Positions 1 to 32,760 of a stretch of DNA of 64,000 nucleotides are shown piece after piece. The position numbers and the translations under genes are program-made. Numbering within the stretch: the stretch's first letter is position 1; every line of letters starts with the position of its first letter. The stretch covers positions 13,766,501 through 13,830,500 of the forward strand of contig OY540822.1 in assembly GCA_961205875.1 (NCBI GenBank). Direction: 5' to 3'. The DNA comes from Sialis fuliginosa. Taxonomy: Eukaryota > Arthropoda > Insecta > Megaloptera > Sialidae. Below the pieces are notes generated by a model. That model ran no database searches and was not told the DNA's origin. It was given only the letters and a program-made list of their open reading frames with translations.

Positions 1-235
1 TGAGTAAATCACTCATGATTGTATACTATAAACGTTTTATTTTATTTTTCTCTTTTGAGTGGCGTGTCTTCAAAGTCCATGGTCAGATTCTGATAAGATT
101 TGTATGGGCCCACCATCATAAAAAAAAAAACGTCCAAATTGTTGCATATTTGTCGGAGTTATGCCCGAATATACTTAAAAAATATATATTGTCGAATTGA
201 GAAACTTCTTTTTTGAAGTCGGTTAAAAAAGATGA
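1..235 (+). repeat. Dispersed repeat, copy A (GAAGTCGGTTAAAAA tail)
   Basis: Positions about 45-235 match about 22660-22800 in the same orientation. Both contain a 'CATGGTCAGATTCTGATAA' block, an 'ACGTCCAAAT' block and end in 'AGTCGGTTAAAAA'. No long ORF and no terminal repeats are visible. I read it as an old interspersed element of the kind common in insect genomes; its class is unknown. Confidence 0.55.
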
Positions 236-3060
236 TATTTGAGGCTTCCGTGGTCAAAAATATTCTGAGAAACACATCTAGAACGCATTTGCAATTCTAT
301 CAAGCAAAAACACGTGGGCTATGAACGTGCATTTTTACGGCCATGAGGGTCATACTTCGAAACCTGGTCGTATAAAAGTTATAAAATTTTCGCAAAAAAT
401 GTGTTTGTTTTTTTTTTTGGTATTGTTTGAGTAATGAAAATTGAATATTAATATGGAAATGATTTCCATGTGCAATTTTCAATGTATATTGAATGAAAAG
501 TATAATCTAGGCCAGTTGCAATAGGCTCAAGGTCCTTAATGTTCTATCGGTTAGTGGGTCAGATTAATGTCAAGATTTAGTACGGAAAGTGAATTTACTA
601 AACAATAAATATTGTTATTTTTTTTAAATAAAATAAACATGGACCTCTATTCAAAATTGCACGCATTTTTTTTCTTAATAACATTTTTACATCCTACCTA
701 TGTGTTTTGTCTTTTTGGCATTAGTTATTAAAATTTAAAAAATATAAACAGTTTGGTTCAAAATATCCTTGACTTACTAGTGACTAAATGTAACAAAAAC
801 GTGAATTTTTATATAGGTGTTTCATAAGTTTTAAATGATAAGGGTAGAGTTTTTTTTAAATATTGATGGTGTAAATAATTTTTATATAATTCCAAACCAT
901 GGCCCCCATAAATGACAGGGTTCTAGTCTAGGAGCCCAGCTTTTTAGATTTATTAGCAGGAAAAAGCCTGCAATGGGGGCCATATTCCAAACATGATAAA
1001 ATTTGTGTATATTCGTGCATTATTATTGTTTTATTTATTGAATTTTTATCTCTAGTGTAGGAGGAATAAATTTATTATTTGACATACATAAAAATACTCT
1101 TATATCGTTACAAAAAGTAAAATTTATTTCCATTTCAATAATACCTAATGTATTCAGTAGAAATATGTATGTTAGCATAGGTACTTTTACTGTTACTTTA
1201 TTTTACTTTTTGTTTTGTTTTTAATATGCGTAACATAGTTTTGTAAAAATATTTTCATTTTCTATAGTCACTTTCTACGTTTACGGTATTCTTAAACATT
1301 AAGAAACAATTTACTGTTTCACTTTGGACCAATAAAACTTTAAAACCTTTGAAAACGACAATATTTTGACATCTACACCTATTCAGCTATCATAAATCGT
1401 ATACAATTTGGGAGAAATGTCGACGCTTTATTGTTACGGTATTGTAAAACTTCAAAGTGGGTCATAGAGGTAAAAATATTTACTCCAGTATCTATTCTTG
1501 ACTCAATTTCATGCATTTTGGGTAGTTATACTTAATTTTAAATAACTTACCAACGTGAATTTTAAATAAATAGTAAAAGTAAGTGAAAATTTGAAATTTC
1601 GTAAATTGTGCTTTTAGTGATTTCATTACCATGTATTTTTTTTTAAAGCACAAAACAATTAAATAATCTTTTATTTAAAAAATCGATGTAATTTTCATTT
1701 TCACTTTCAATGCATATATGTCTGAATTAAAGAAAGGTGGACATACGACATTCATTATTGTAGACAGAAATGGCGAGATTGTTTTATGCAGAATTTATGT
1801 ATTATGTATATGAATAAGATACCGAATTTTAATTAATTTAAAATCATTTTTTATAGAAAGAGTGAAATATATAGTACTGTAAGTTAATCTAAGTGAAAAG
1901 GATATACCTGATAATGTTTGCAACTTTAGTATGAGAGAGATAGTATTTGAATTTGACGAAAGATAAAATGAAATGTAATGTATAATCAATTATGTTGGAT
2001 TATTTTTTTAAGTAGGTCATACGAAGTAAATCTGGGTCAAAAGATATAAATACTTAGTATGTTATGGTGAAGGTTTTTTGTTATTTTATTTTATATATTT
2101 TTATATGTTTTATCCATACTAAATTTACTTTCGATTTTATTTTGTTACAATATTTAGTCTATCTGAATATTTTTGATAACTACCTACAATGTTATTTTTA
2201 TTTGAATTTATTTATTTTATTTGTTTCGTATAGTACCCAGAAAACAAAACAAAATATGGATAACATCCATGTTAATTGATTTTTTAATCACGCTGTGTAT
2301 ACAAATATATCGATATTTTATCAGTGATTCGATACAATTGTATTTGATATTATTTTTCACATCCCATATAATCTGTTTATATATTCACTATCAAGAAAGA
2401 ATGTTTTTATTATTTATTTATTTAATGATCAAGTAGAGTTAAAAAAACAGTATGTATAAATATTACATGTGAACTATCTAAATTATTTATAATGAAAATA
2501 AACATCCATGCACGATTCAGTAAATAACTTCGTTCTATTGTATTACGTATTGTAATACGTAAATGTATTATATTTATCTACAAATCACAAAATATGAAAG
2601 AACATAAAAATCGATATTAGAAAATGCAATATTTAAGTCTATTTATATCTTTATATATAGTAAATAATGTAGTTTATTGATTATTTTCCAATCTTATGTT
2701 TACTACATATAGATTATCACTTTATAGTAGAAAAGTATTTTATTATTAATAATTATATTTAATGAAATATATTCTACGTAAGTATATTTGATATTTATAT
2801 CTGATGACCCAATTTTGCTAACTGGTGTGACCTACATTTACCTAGATACATCAACAATATATGACATATCTTTTTCTGGTGCGTGTAATGTTAATATGTC
2901 TTTCTTTTACATCCCCTAAATTGACATACCCCATTTAGATTAACCTATTTATTTGTATGCATTTTATTAATAATACAATACGTATGATTGTTATATATAA
3001 TTGCAACATTATTTTAAATTCAAAATACAATGTTACTATGTATTTAAAGAAAATTGCAAT
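236..3060. other. Gene-free AT-rich intergenic DNA
   Basis: No exon-like ORF, splice pattern or recognisable domain is seen on either strand. The few short ORFs are low-complexity Phe/Ile/Tyr/Leu translations of A/T runs. Nothing supportable is present apart from simple A/T tracts. Confidence 0.6.
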
Positions 3061-3070
3061 GTGACCTATT

Positions 3071-3222
3071 TTATAATAATATGTTATAAGTGCAGTATAC
3101 AACTCGTATATGTATATATATATATATATATATTATAAAAGTCAATATATTTTATAATAATATGTTATAAGTGCAGTTTACAACTCGTATATGTATATAT
3201 ATATTATAAAAGTCAATATATT
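3071..3222 (+). repeat. Two-copy tandem duplication with (TA)n tracts
   Basis: A unit of about 78 bp occurs twice in a row. It begins 'TTATAATAATATGTTATAAG', continues with GTGCAG and ACTCGTATATG, and ends in a TA microsatellite followed by TTATAAAAGTCAATATA. The copies differ mainly in the length of the TA tract, which fits slippage or unequal crossover. Confidence 0.8.
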
Positions 3223-4109
3223 TTATAAATATTTATTTTTCAATATAGAGTACCTATTGAAATAATATTCAGTTAATATTTATAAAATAAGAACATGTTT
3301 TTTACGTATTATCGTTTAAACAATATTTTGTTTATATAGGTACAAATATATTCATATTTAATTGTTAGAAATAAGAGAAAATGAATTAAACTATATTATA
3401 ATAAAGAAAAATCAAAAATTCAGTATTTATTGCTAGTCTATAATAACAGCGTTTATTCTTTGTTTTATGATAACATTCCTGTCCCATTTCATTAATCAAC
3501 ATTCAGCATACTCTGTCCTTTTTTCTTCTTCATCGTAATTTTACTTTGGATATAGATAAAAATGGCGGACCGATTTTTCATTACAAAACTGTATTACAAC
3601 TTGCAATGCAATTAAGCTTCGATTTTCTGAACTAATGTATTATTATTTTTCATTTTATACTGACATGAAATGGTTATATATTTATTATAAATTATTATTT
3701 GAATTTTTTATGAACAATGTGGAGGAAATGGGGGAAAAGCTTTTAACTTTAATTTAATATCATAATGCTTTCTGGCCATACTTTATATAATAAGTACAAT
3801 ATAACGTATTGCTGTATTGACGTATATATAGAGAAAAACCTTAGTCCCGTGTGAATTTTTTTTATAAAAAAACAATTTTTCCATTTATTCTTTTGTAAGA
3901 AACAAATAAAAGAAGGTCCATCATATTTTAGAGTAGATCTTTTATCTATCTACCATGAAATATTTTTTTAACACTTTCAGTATTACGTATAAAAAAAGTA
4001 CTATGACAACCATTGCAACTTTTTTTATATTAAATTGATATTTGTCTTCAATAGTTAGATTTTTTTGTTTTTCCAATTAAAATTTCAGCACTCGTCGTTA
4101 TTTGAACGT

Positions 4110-4260
4110 AAGCGCCTCTTTTTATGCGGTGCGATTTTTCATGCAAATTCAGGAATTGCCCATTTCGGAGTGTGGGGTATCAAATCAAAGCTGACAATTC
4201 AAGAAAAAAATTGTTACTTTTCAATAAAATTAAATAAATAAAATAGAAAAACATACTTTT
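4110..4260 (+). repeat. Dispersed repeat, inverted relative to 42180-42360
   Basis: The block with 'CATGCAAATTCAGGAATT', a CGGAGTGTGGGGTATC segment, a CAAAGCTGACAATTC segment and 'GTTACTTTTCAATAAAATT' recurs as reverse complement near 42180-42360. No coding potential and no clear termini are seen. It is probably a decayed transposon shared between the two intergenic regions. Confidence 0.5.
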
Positions 4261-4407
4261 ACATCAATTTCTTTCAGATTTTCAAACTAATTTTCTTTGT
4301 GTTTTTTTTGACATTCTTTTTCATAAACTTTTTATGCGATATTCGGTTTATTTTAATTGATTGAATTGGATTTACGCTCTTTAGAAAATTATGGAACGTA
4401 TCTATAT

Positions 4408-4967
4408 CAGTGGCGAAGTGTCCATGGAAACAGGGGAAGCAGTAGTTCCCTTACTTTACGGGTAAATTAATACACATCTATGTTTTCAGTTAATAAATAA
4501 TTTTAAAAAATGTCGATTTTTTTTGTCGGATTTTTAAGTATTATACATTTGACACGCTGATTTCAAATCCGTCCACTAAAATCAATTTCGACCACGCGTT
4601 CAAAAGTGATGGCCTTTTTTCTCCAAAAATTTGAAAAAACTAAAACTTTGAGAGGCTTTATCTCGAGAACGGTTTGAAAATTTCAACTTTTCGCGTCATT
4701 TTCTATACAATAAACATACTTTTAACGAATATTCGAAATTTTTTAGTGAAATTTCGTACACTCGTCATGCAAATATCGACTAAAATACAAGAAAATAAGA
4801 CGTAGAATCTTTTATTTACTAGATAAATATATAAGAATTTATTTTAAAAAGTAAAAAAGCTTGAATTTAATGTGTTTCATAGTTTTTTGAATTGACAAAA
4901 TATGCTTCCCTTATTAAAAATTTCACTGACCTATACCCCAGTTTTTACAATATAAATCATGTCTTTT
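4408..4967. mobile_element. CAGTGGCG-ended nonautonomous element (family R1), reverse copy
   Basis: It begins with CAGTGGCGAAGTGTCCATGG and runs through the internal R1 sequence (GACACGCTGATTTCAAATCC; CGCGTTCAAAAG; TATACAATAAACATAC) to TGCTTCCCTTATTAAAAATT. The canonical second terminus (CACACCTCGCCACTG, intact at 8032-8046) is degraded here. One arm of the hairpin seen in the copies at 7.1 and 48.4 kb has been lost. Segment 4693-4967, including sequence beyond the element, is copied again at 6349-6653. No transposase is encoded. The superfamily is uncertain; the CAGTGGCG end resembles hAT-type MITEs. Confidence 0.6.
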
Positions 4968-5360
4968 TTGTGCGTTAGGGACATTTATTATTTATTTTTT
5001 AATTATGACTGCGACTTATTTACGATCTCATGTATATATAATATTTCTTTACCATGTGTAAAACAATATAAGGTATTGTTTTCATCTGAGTTGTTCCTTT
5101 CTCTCTCTGTCTTACTTATTTCGCGATATCTGCTGTCAGTGTCTTAACACTTTCGATGTTCTTAAGTTGTGCTGACTTTACAAAATTGAAAGTTTAAAAC
5201 TGAAAGTCTGAAGAGTATTTATATATATATATATATCATTTATATTTATTTATGCTCCTGTCTGAAATACCCAGTAGTGTACTATAAAAATGATGGGGGG
5301 GGGGATCCGCCCCAGGACCCGAATTAAAAAAAAATCTAATGTTTTTTTAAGGGTTTAAAT

Positions 5361-5732
5361 CAAGGTATATAAAGACAAGGTAGTATCAAGAGCTCCTTGA
5401 CCAATCAGCGTTGGCGCGGGAATTGACGTCACCTGGGGGATCTATTCAAATGTCATAAATTTTTAAAAGAATATTAATTACTAGAAATTCCTTTATTTAT
5501 TCTTGTTTTCGTATTTTTTGATATTTTAACAACACATACAATCAAATAAGTACAAATTCGACATAGCAAAATCATAAAGAGCTGTCAGAATCACATAAAG
5601 TATTGTCTATATTAATTAATATTCTATTAAAAATTTATGACATTTGAATAGATCCCCTAGGTGACGTCAATTCCCGCGCCAACGCTGATTGGTCAAGGAA
5701 TTCTTGAGACTACCTTGTCTTTATATACCTTG
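5361..5732. mobile_element. Long-TIR MITE with 9-bp target duplication (Mutator-like)
   Basis: The element is 372 bp. The two arms (5361-5478 and about 5615-5732) are nearly perfect inverted repeats starting CAAGGTATATAAAGACAAGG. It is flanked on both sides by GGTTTAAAT (5352-5360 and 5733-5741), a 9-bp duplication, which with such long TIRs points to the Mutator/MULE superfamily. Each arm carries a CCAATCAG box (5401-5408), a TTGGCGCGGGAA E2F-type site (5411-5422), a full palindromic CRE TGACGTCA (5424-5431) and a terminal TATATAAAG; the mirrored set lies at 5662-5727. No ORF is present, so it is nonautonomous. Confidence 0.85.
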
Positions 5733-6193
5733 GGTTTAAATAACATTCCGCTCCGGGTTGCAATTTTCCTTAGTCCACCTTTGGAAAAAAACCATACTAC
5801 TTTTAGAAACTGTGCTAATCGCATATCACTGCAAATGTAACTGAGCTGTTTTTATATGTACTTACAGCTTATATTGTGTTGATGTGTTATCCGAGGATTA
5901 AATGCGATACGATTTCTATCGATGATATATTGTTAGATTTACCTTCTATAATATCCTTTTGCGTGTACTTAATCCTGTTCATTAAAACTTCACCTTATTA
6001 GTGCAGGTAATCCAATTACTTCTTCGTGTATGTATAAAGTACTATAGTTAGTTTATTTATTTTGTAACGAAGCTCCTTATAACTTATAAGTTATAAATAT
6101 CAATTTTAATGATCTCTGTTAATTTATCGTACAAAGGTAAATTGAATCCTTGTTTTATTTATAACGAAAACAATATATTCTTAATGTAAGAAT

Positions 6194-7121
6194 CAGGGAC
6201 TTGAACCTGAAAAAACCCGTATTTTTTATTAACTTGAACCCGAACTGAACCGCTATATCTCAAAGTCAACGAATCTGAACCCGAACCTTTTCATGGATAA
6301 CCGGTAACCACATATTTTTAAAAGGTTCAATAAATTATTTTTAATATACGTCAGTTTCTATACAATAAACATACTTTTAACGAATATTCGAAATTTTTTA
6401 GTGAAATTTCCTACACTGAACTTCAACTCGTCATACAAATATCGACTAAAATACAAGAAAATAAAACGTAGAATCATTTATTTACTATATAAATATATAA
6501 GAATTTATTTTAAAAAGTAAAAAAAAGCTTGAATTTAATGTGTTTCATAGTTTTTTTTGTTAATAGGAGGGGAGAATTGACAAAATATGCTTCCCTTATT
6601 AAAAATTTCACTGACCTATACACCAATTTTTACAATATAAATCATGTCTTTTTTGAACCTGAAAAAACCCGTATTTTTCATTAACCTGAACCCGAACCGA
6701 ACCGCTATATCTCGAAAGTCAACGAATCTGAACCCGAACCTTTTCATGGATAACCGGTAACCATATATTTTTAAATGGTTCAATAAATTATTTTTAATAT
6801 TTTAATATTTTCCTCCAATAATGTTTAAAAGAGATTATAAAATGTACTTATTACAGAAATCTGTTTGAATTTTATGGTATGATGTGACTTATAGAGTCTA
6901 CTGAAATTTACATATTTTTCACATTATTTTTAATTCTAGAACTGAATTACATTTCAATTTGCAAAAAAAATCTGAAAAATAGAAACAATATTTAAAATAT
7001 AATTTTATTTTTTCCCCTTTCTTCTAGCAATATTTTAATGGCTTTTTTTTCAAACAAAATAATTTTCTTTCAATTACAAACTTGAACCCGAACCATAAAT
7101 AAACTCCGGTTCAAGTCCCTG
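6194..7121. mobile_element. hAT-like nonautonomous element, composite, 8-bp TSD
   Basis: The ends are CAGGGACTTGAACC and GGTTCAAGTCCCTG, with GTAAGAAT directly repeated outside (6186-6193 and 7122-7129). An 8-bp duplication and a CAGGG start are hallmarks of hAT elements. The inside is unusual. A 140-bp block (6205-6346) is repeated directly at 6655-6803, and between the copies lies 6349-6653, a fragment of family R1 plus its flank that matches 4693-4967. No transposase ORF is present. The termini and duplication are seen directly; superfamily assignment is by these hallmarks. Confidence 0.8.
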
Positions 7122-7148
7122 GTAAGAATATATATTATGTACTATCTA

Positions 7149-8046
7149 CATCTTATTTTCTTGTATTTTAGTCGATATTTGTATGACGAATTGAAGTTCA
7201 CTGCAGGAAATTTCACTAAAAAATTTCGAATTTTTGATTTCGTTAAAAGTATGTTTATTGTATAGAAAATGACGTGAAAAGTTGAATGTTTCAAACCGCA
7301 GGTCTGTATCTCAAACCGTTCTCGAGATATAGCCTCTCAAAGTTTCAGTTTTTTTCAAAATTTTGAAGAAAAATGGCCCTAACTTTTGAACGGATGGTCG
7401 GAATTGATTTTAGTTGACGGATTTGGAATCAGCGTGTCAAAATCTATATAATGACATGTACAATACCTTAAAACTAGGGAAAAAAAAATTCGCGAAAAAT
7501 CGAAAAAATTCAAAGGGGTATACCTTAAAAAAATGTCGATTTTTGACGAAATTTTTTTCTTCTGATTTTAAAGTATTATACATGTCATTATATAGATTTT
7601 GACACGCTGATTCCAAATCCGTCAACTAAAATCAATTCCGACCACGCGTTCAAAAGTTATGGCCTTTTTTCTCCAAAAATTTGAAAAAACTAAAACTTTG
7701 AGAGGCTATATCTCGTGAACGGTTTGAGATACAGACCTGCGGTTTGAAACATTCAACTTTTCACGTCATTTTCTATACAATAAACACTTTTAACGAAATC
7801 AAAAATTCGAAATTTTTTAGTGAAATTTTCTACAGTGAACTTCAACTCGTCATACGAATATCGACTAAAATACAAGAAAATAAGACGTAGAATCATTTAT
7901 TTACTATATAAATATATAAGTATTTATTTAAAAAAGTAAAAGCTTGAACTTAAGGTGTTTTATAACTAGTTTTTTTTTTTGTTAATAGGAGGGGGAGGAT
8001 TGACAAAATATGCTTCCATTATTAAAAATTTCACACCTCGCCACTG
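7149..8046. mobile_element. R1 element with long hairpin, reverse copy
   Basis: Two long arms (about 7149-7455 and 7585-7895) are inverted repeats of each other around a diverged loop of roughly 100 bp centred near 7520. The same peptide-like translation therefore appears on both strands. The right end is CACACCTCGCCACTG at 8032-8046; the left terminus is missing, cut near the hAT element's right target duplication. There is no transposase. A second hairpin copy lies at 48400-49110. Transcription through it would give a long fold-back RNA. Confidence 0.75.
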
Positions 8047-8389
8047 CTCTTAATCCAAATATATTATTTTTTCTCTTTAAAGTAATATTGTCAGACGAAA
8101 CAATAATAATATAGTTCTAAGAAAATATTGTTTTCATTATATATTAAACAAAGATTTCTTGGCCCAAGTCAATATTTCTTACCCGTGTAATAAAAACCGA
8201 CTGATTGGAAAAAACTTTTGTTTATTTCATATTCGTATCCTCTTACATTTATAAACAAACTTTTTCAAAATAATACATAACTAAACTATGTCTAAAATAT
8301 TATTTATCTAGCCTTCGTTTCATATAAATATACTTTTTTCAGTAATACTTCAATTGTCTGTAACAAAAATATGAACATAGAAGTCTTGG

Positions 8390-8715
8390 ATCATACTCCA
8401 GTGTTAGACTCTTGTTTAATTAAATGTACTAAATTAGAAATATTTGTTGATATTTGATACTGCAATTATGGTGGACATTTAAACTAATTATTAGTGTAAT
8501 CTATTTATTAATTATTATATTATCATAGAATCTGTTTTACATTGTTTCAAATTTTACGATTCTTTATTTTATAACTTTTGTGTTGTAGTACTTATCATTT
8601 TGTAATCATTAGCAAATGTCCATCACTAGGTGCCCATTACTGGTTTTACTTTATCCATTACTGGAGAAAAAACAAACAAAATAACAGGTTATAATTAAAA
8701 AAACTATATATGCGA
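8390..8715 (-). repeat. R4 family fragment
   Basis: This shares a core (GTAGTACTTATCATTTTGTA; TCCATCACTAGGTGCC; CATTACTGGAG) with the complete element at 17827-18319 (opposite orientation there) and with fragments at 23875-24170, 43880-44165 and 48010-48250. Termini are not preserved and nothing is encoded. Confidence 0.6.
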
Positions 8716-9400
8716 ACGATTTACTAACCATGATAGTTAGTATTTATTCTGAAAAGGAAATTATTATCTAAAACCCGAAACATGGATTTTATATTTACTC
8801 TGTTGTATTATAATATTCATAATATAATATATAATATTATAAAAAGTAATTAAAACAATATAAGAAATAACTTATAAAAAAACCTTCACCATAACATACT
8901 AAGTATTTATATCTTCTGACCTAGTTTTACACTACTAGTGACCCACTTACACCTAAAGCAGGACAGCCATCTCTCTCTGGGCCACCCACAACACGATACA
9001 CCTATCTCCGTCTTATTTACTTGTATATTATTTACGTCTAACCGATATCCATCTCGCTTGCTCTCACAGTGCTTGGTATCTCGATTTAATATTCACGTGC
9101 ACTTATGTTCCTTTCTCTGTTTGGATAATGTGTTGTCCATAAAGGGGTGAGAAGGAAAGGGTATATGTGTAAATGAACAATGTTGAATAAAATGGACCTT
9201 GGTTATCTATGTTTTTATTAATTAATTATTATAATTAGAAAAACTATCTAGTATTGTGTTTGTTTATAAAATTAAATAAAAAATACAAGTACCTACGTAG
9301 GATTTGTTTGTATTTGATAATATTTGAATTCAAAAAAGGGCATAGAAGGCGTGTTTATTTCGTTGCGTTTAAATGGCGTCTTTTTTAAAGTACAACAATA
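8716..9400. other. Gene-free stretch upstream of ftz-f1
   Basis: Mostly AT-rich with no exon-like ORF. Part of it (about 8930-9140) has less biased composition and CT-rich motifs (CATCTCTCTCTGGG; TCGCTTGCTCTCACAG). That could be regulatory or old transcribed DNA, but no specific element can be called. Confidence 0.35.
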
Positions 9401-11077
9401 TAACAGACAACTGAAATTAGATTGTGACAGTCAGTAAGCCAATGGGTGAGGCAGAAAAAGAGAGTGGTTATACCAGTCCACGGGAGTGAGAGTGACAGTG
9501 ATGATGTAATATAATTATTACGTCACTGATGCCATAATTGAGATACCCATGAGAAATGTATGGTGCGGAAAGAGAGCACATATAAGGATTATATGTGCGA
9601 GAATGAGAAAGAGCGATACATATGCACTTGGTGTTAGTAGTGTATGGTGTTAATGTTTGTAAAGGAGATGTTTATGGATATGTGTATAACAGAGAGAGAA
9701 AGAAGGAGTAGGCAGTTATGGAAAGTCCTGGATGTGGAAAAAGATAGGTGATTTGTTGTTGGTAGGATAGATAAGGACGGAAGAGGATTTTGTGAACACG
9801 TTGTTGAATATTGTTTTACTCAAGTTGAAATTGGTTGAGACAGCCTGCCAGTATTCAGCGGAACGTTATTAGGGAAAGACGCGTTTTTCAATTTTCCGTA
9901 GTCAGTTTTTCAAGGATCTTTTCCAAGTGTATTGTATTTGCGTAAAAGCGCGTGGTGTTTTTTAAATTGTTTGGAAGTCAAAGGATATTCTGTGTTTTTG
10001 AATTGTGATTTTTATTTTGTTCAAAAAAAAGGTGAATTGTGTAATTCATACATATTATATTTTAGATGGTCCTTAGTGAAATTGTGTGATTTTTAAGATT
10101 GTTATCAAAAAATCTGTGATATTATTAATTTTGTTTGTATACATTTCATAAATGTAAATTTGACAGTTTTTGGTTGTATTGTTAGATAACAATATTTATT
10201 TTGTAAATTAAAAACTGCAGCTTTAACCAGAAACATATTTAAAAACCGAATCAAAAAACAACCATAATATAATCATCATTTTTAAATTGCTTAGAATAAA
10301 CAAGTTTCAATAACAAAACATATATTGACGGAAATGTAGATGCAAATGTATATTATAAGTATACACAACATATAAACAATTATAATTCCATTGTATTTAG
10401 AGGTAAAATAGGACAATACAGATACATAAGAGAGAGAGAGACGTTATAACTTCGCTTTCTTAAATGCTTCAAGTCATATTGTAACAGCAAAATTAAACAT
10501 TTTACTTAAAGACCATCAAAATATACAAACCTAATGTAGTGTTCTGTTTAGCTCGAGAAGAACTTTTGTGTGAAAAAAATAACGTTTTTCTGTTAAGTGT
10601 ATATATCTATATCTATATCTATATGTATACTGTGTTCTGTAGTTCTTTAAGCAAATGAAGTTTGAAAATGACGCTCTTTATAAATTACCATAATACCATA
10701 AAAACTACGCCCACTCCTAGGATAAAAAATATAAACACAAGTGTTCAAAAGTGAATTTTAAACAAAAATTGTTTTCTGCAAAAATATTCCCCCATTTTCA
10801 TACGCATTTTGGGGGATGGATTCTTAACAACTACAATATTTATGAATATATTTTATTGCAAGGACCTACCGGTTTATAATCTACAATAAAATGTTCAAAG
10901 AAGCCGAAATTTCTCCAGCATGAGAATAAAGTTTTCACCAATATTGTACATCGCATGGACAGTACAAGTACAGTGTTAAAATTTAATAAATCGAAAAACA
11001 ATCTACAAGTAAATACTGTGTTTTTGATTTTGGACAAACGCTTTCAAATTTGAATAATATTTAAGTCAGATCAGACA
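9401..11077 (+). promoter_or_regulatory. Presumed promoter and 5' UTR region of ftz-f1
   Basis: Composition changes here: few transposon remnants, many GA-rich and GTG-rich runs (AGAGAGAGAGAGACG near 10430), and no intron-like boundaries up to the start codon at 11078. A TTACGTCA CRE-type site lies near 9517, and a TCAGT initiator-like motif occurs at about 9902. No convincing downstream promoter element accompanies that motif, so the transcription start is not fixed. The region being 5' UTR is inferred from adjacency to exon 1. No clear polypyrimidine-AG acceptor precedes the ATG, which favours one continuous exon. Confidence 0.35.
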
Positions 11078-31648
<20,571 letters not shown>

Positions 31649-32760
31649 CGTCATGTGCAATGCAATGACGTGAGCTCGAGCTAGAGACAGACGGCAAGTG
31701 AGAATGTAGACGCCAAGTGTTGTTCGCAAACTGTTTGAACAGTACAGTGTTATTATTGACTAGCGGTTATATACATTATATATACATAGATAGTAATCTC
31801 TACAAGTCAGCATCACATAGCTAGAGACGGTCGGGTTGGAGCAGTGCAACTGTGATAGGTATCGATTGCGGATGTTTCCGTCGGGTTTCGGGGGAAGGAG
31901 TAGTGACGGTCTGGTTCGAATGGAAAGTGATGAGAAAACAGCTTTAATTATACAGAAATATCGAATATATATGAGAGAAAATAAATTTTTTATGGCCGGA
32001 TGATATAATTCTATACATTATACATAAATGAAGATTTCGGTATTTGTTTTTGGTTTTGATGCACGGTTCTCATTTGCTACGTCTCACTTGCACTTAGTGG
32101 TTAGAATACGCCGGTTTTGTTGAAAGCTATGATTTAGTTGAGGAGTGACTGCCGTTGTTGTTTGGATACAAGTTACCTGAACAGTTGATGTTTTCGTGTT
32201 AAAGTATATGCGAGAGTAATTTTAAGTTCTGACTGGAAATGTGTTTATTTAAATTACCCAGAGTAACGCTATTTAAAATTAAAACAACCTGATCTAACCT
32301 CACTTGAAGAAGAAATGTGCAAATTCAGATGGTAAAATGTTAGATTATATTTAGTAAGATAATTTATAAGTGTTTGGAATCGATCACGATCACATTAAAC
32401 AATAGAATGTCGATAAATTTAACAAACGTTTGATTTGACAAATTAACAATTGTAAATTCTCTTAAATAGAAATATTTTTCTATATTTATAAATATTGCTA
32501 AATTTTAATAATCACTTGATATTAACAGAAGAAATTTTATATTGTGTAAGCTATAATCACTGGGAAATGGATGAATTGTAAAATTTATTTTATATATTTT
32601 AATAAAATAATTGTTATTATTGATTATATATGTTTTTAAAGAAGCGCACGTCGTTATTATTTATGAAACGAAGTTAAATTTATCTATGATAAATGTTTTT
32701 TGTGATATTCCTGGAATAAAAGCTGTAGTTTTTGTTTTACAAATAAAATCAAGTTAGTTA
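31649..32760 (+). other. ftz-f1 3' UTR with candidate poly(A) signals
   Basis: After the TAG at 31646-31648 the sequence has no ORF. AATAAA signals at 32715-32720 and 32742-32747 are good candidates for cleavage about 1.1 kb downstream; an earlier one is near 32600. Which is used cannot be told. Confidence 0.45.

Noticed and set aside
7414-7625. Two near-identical small proteins on opposite strands (MTDLESACQNLYNDMYNTLK)
   Set aside because: They are translations of the two arms of the R1 hairpin; the same pair recurs at 48642-48853. Symmetry of the DNA explains them, not selection on protein.
9898-9935. ftz-f1 initiator at TCAGT
   Set aside because: The initiator-like string is there, but bases +28 to +32 do not match a downstream promoter element and no TATA is correctly spaced, so I did not call a transcription start.
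10840-11037. Minus-strand ORF opposite the ftz-f1 5' UTR
   Set aside because: Short, unsupported and antisense to the presumed UTR; no domain.
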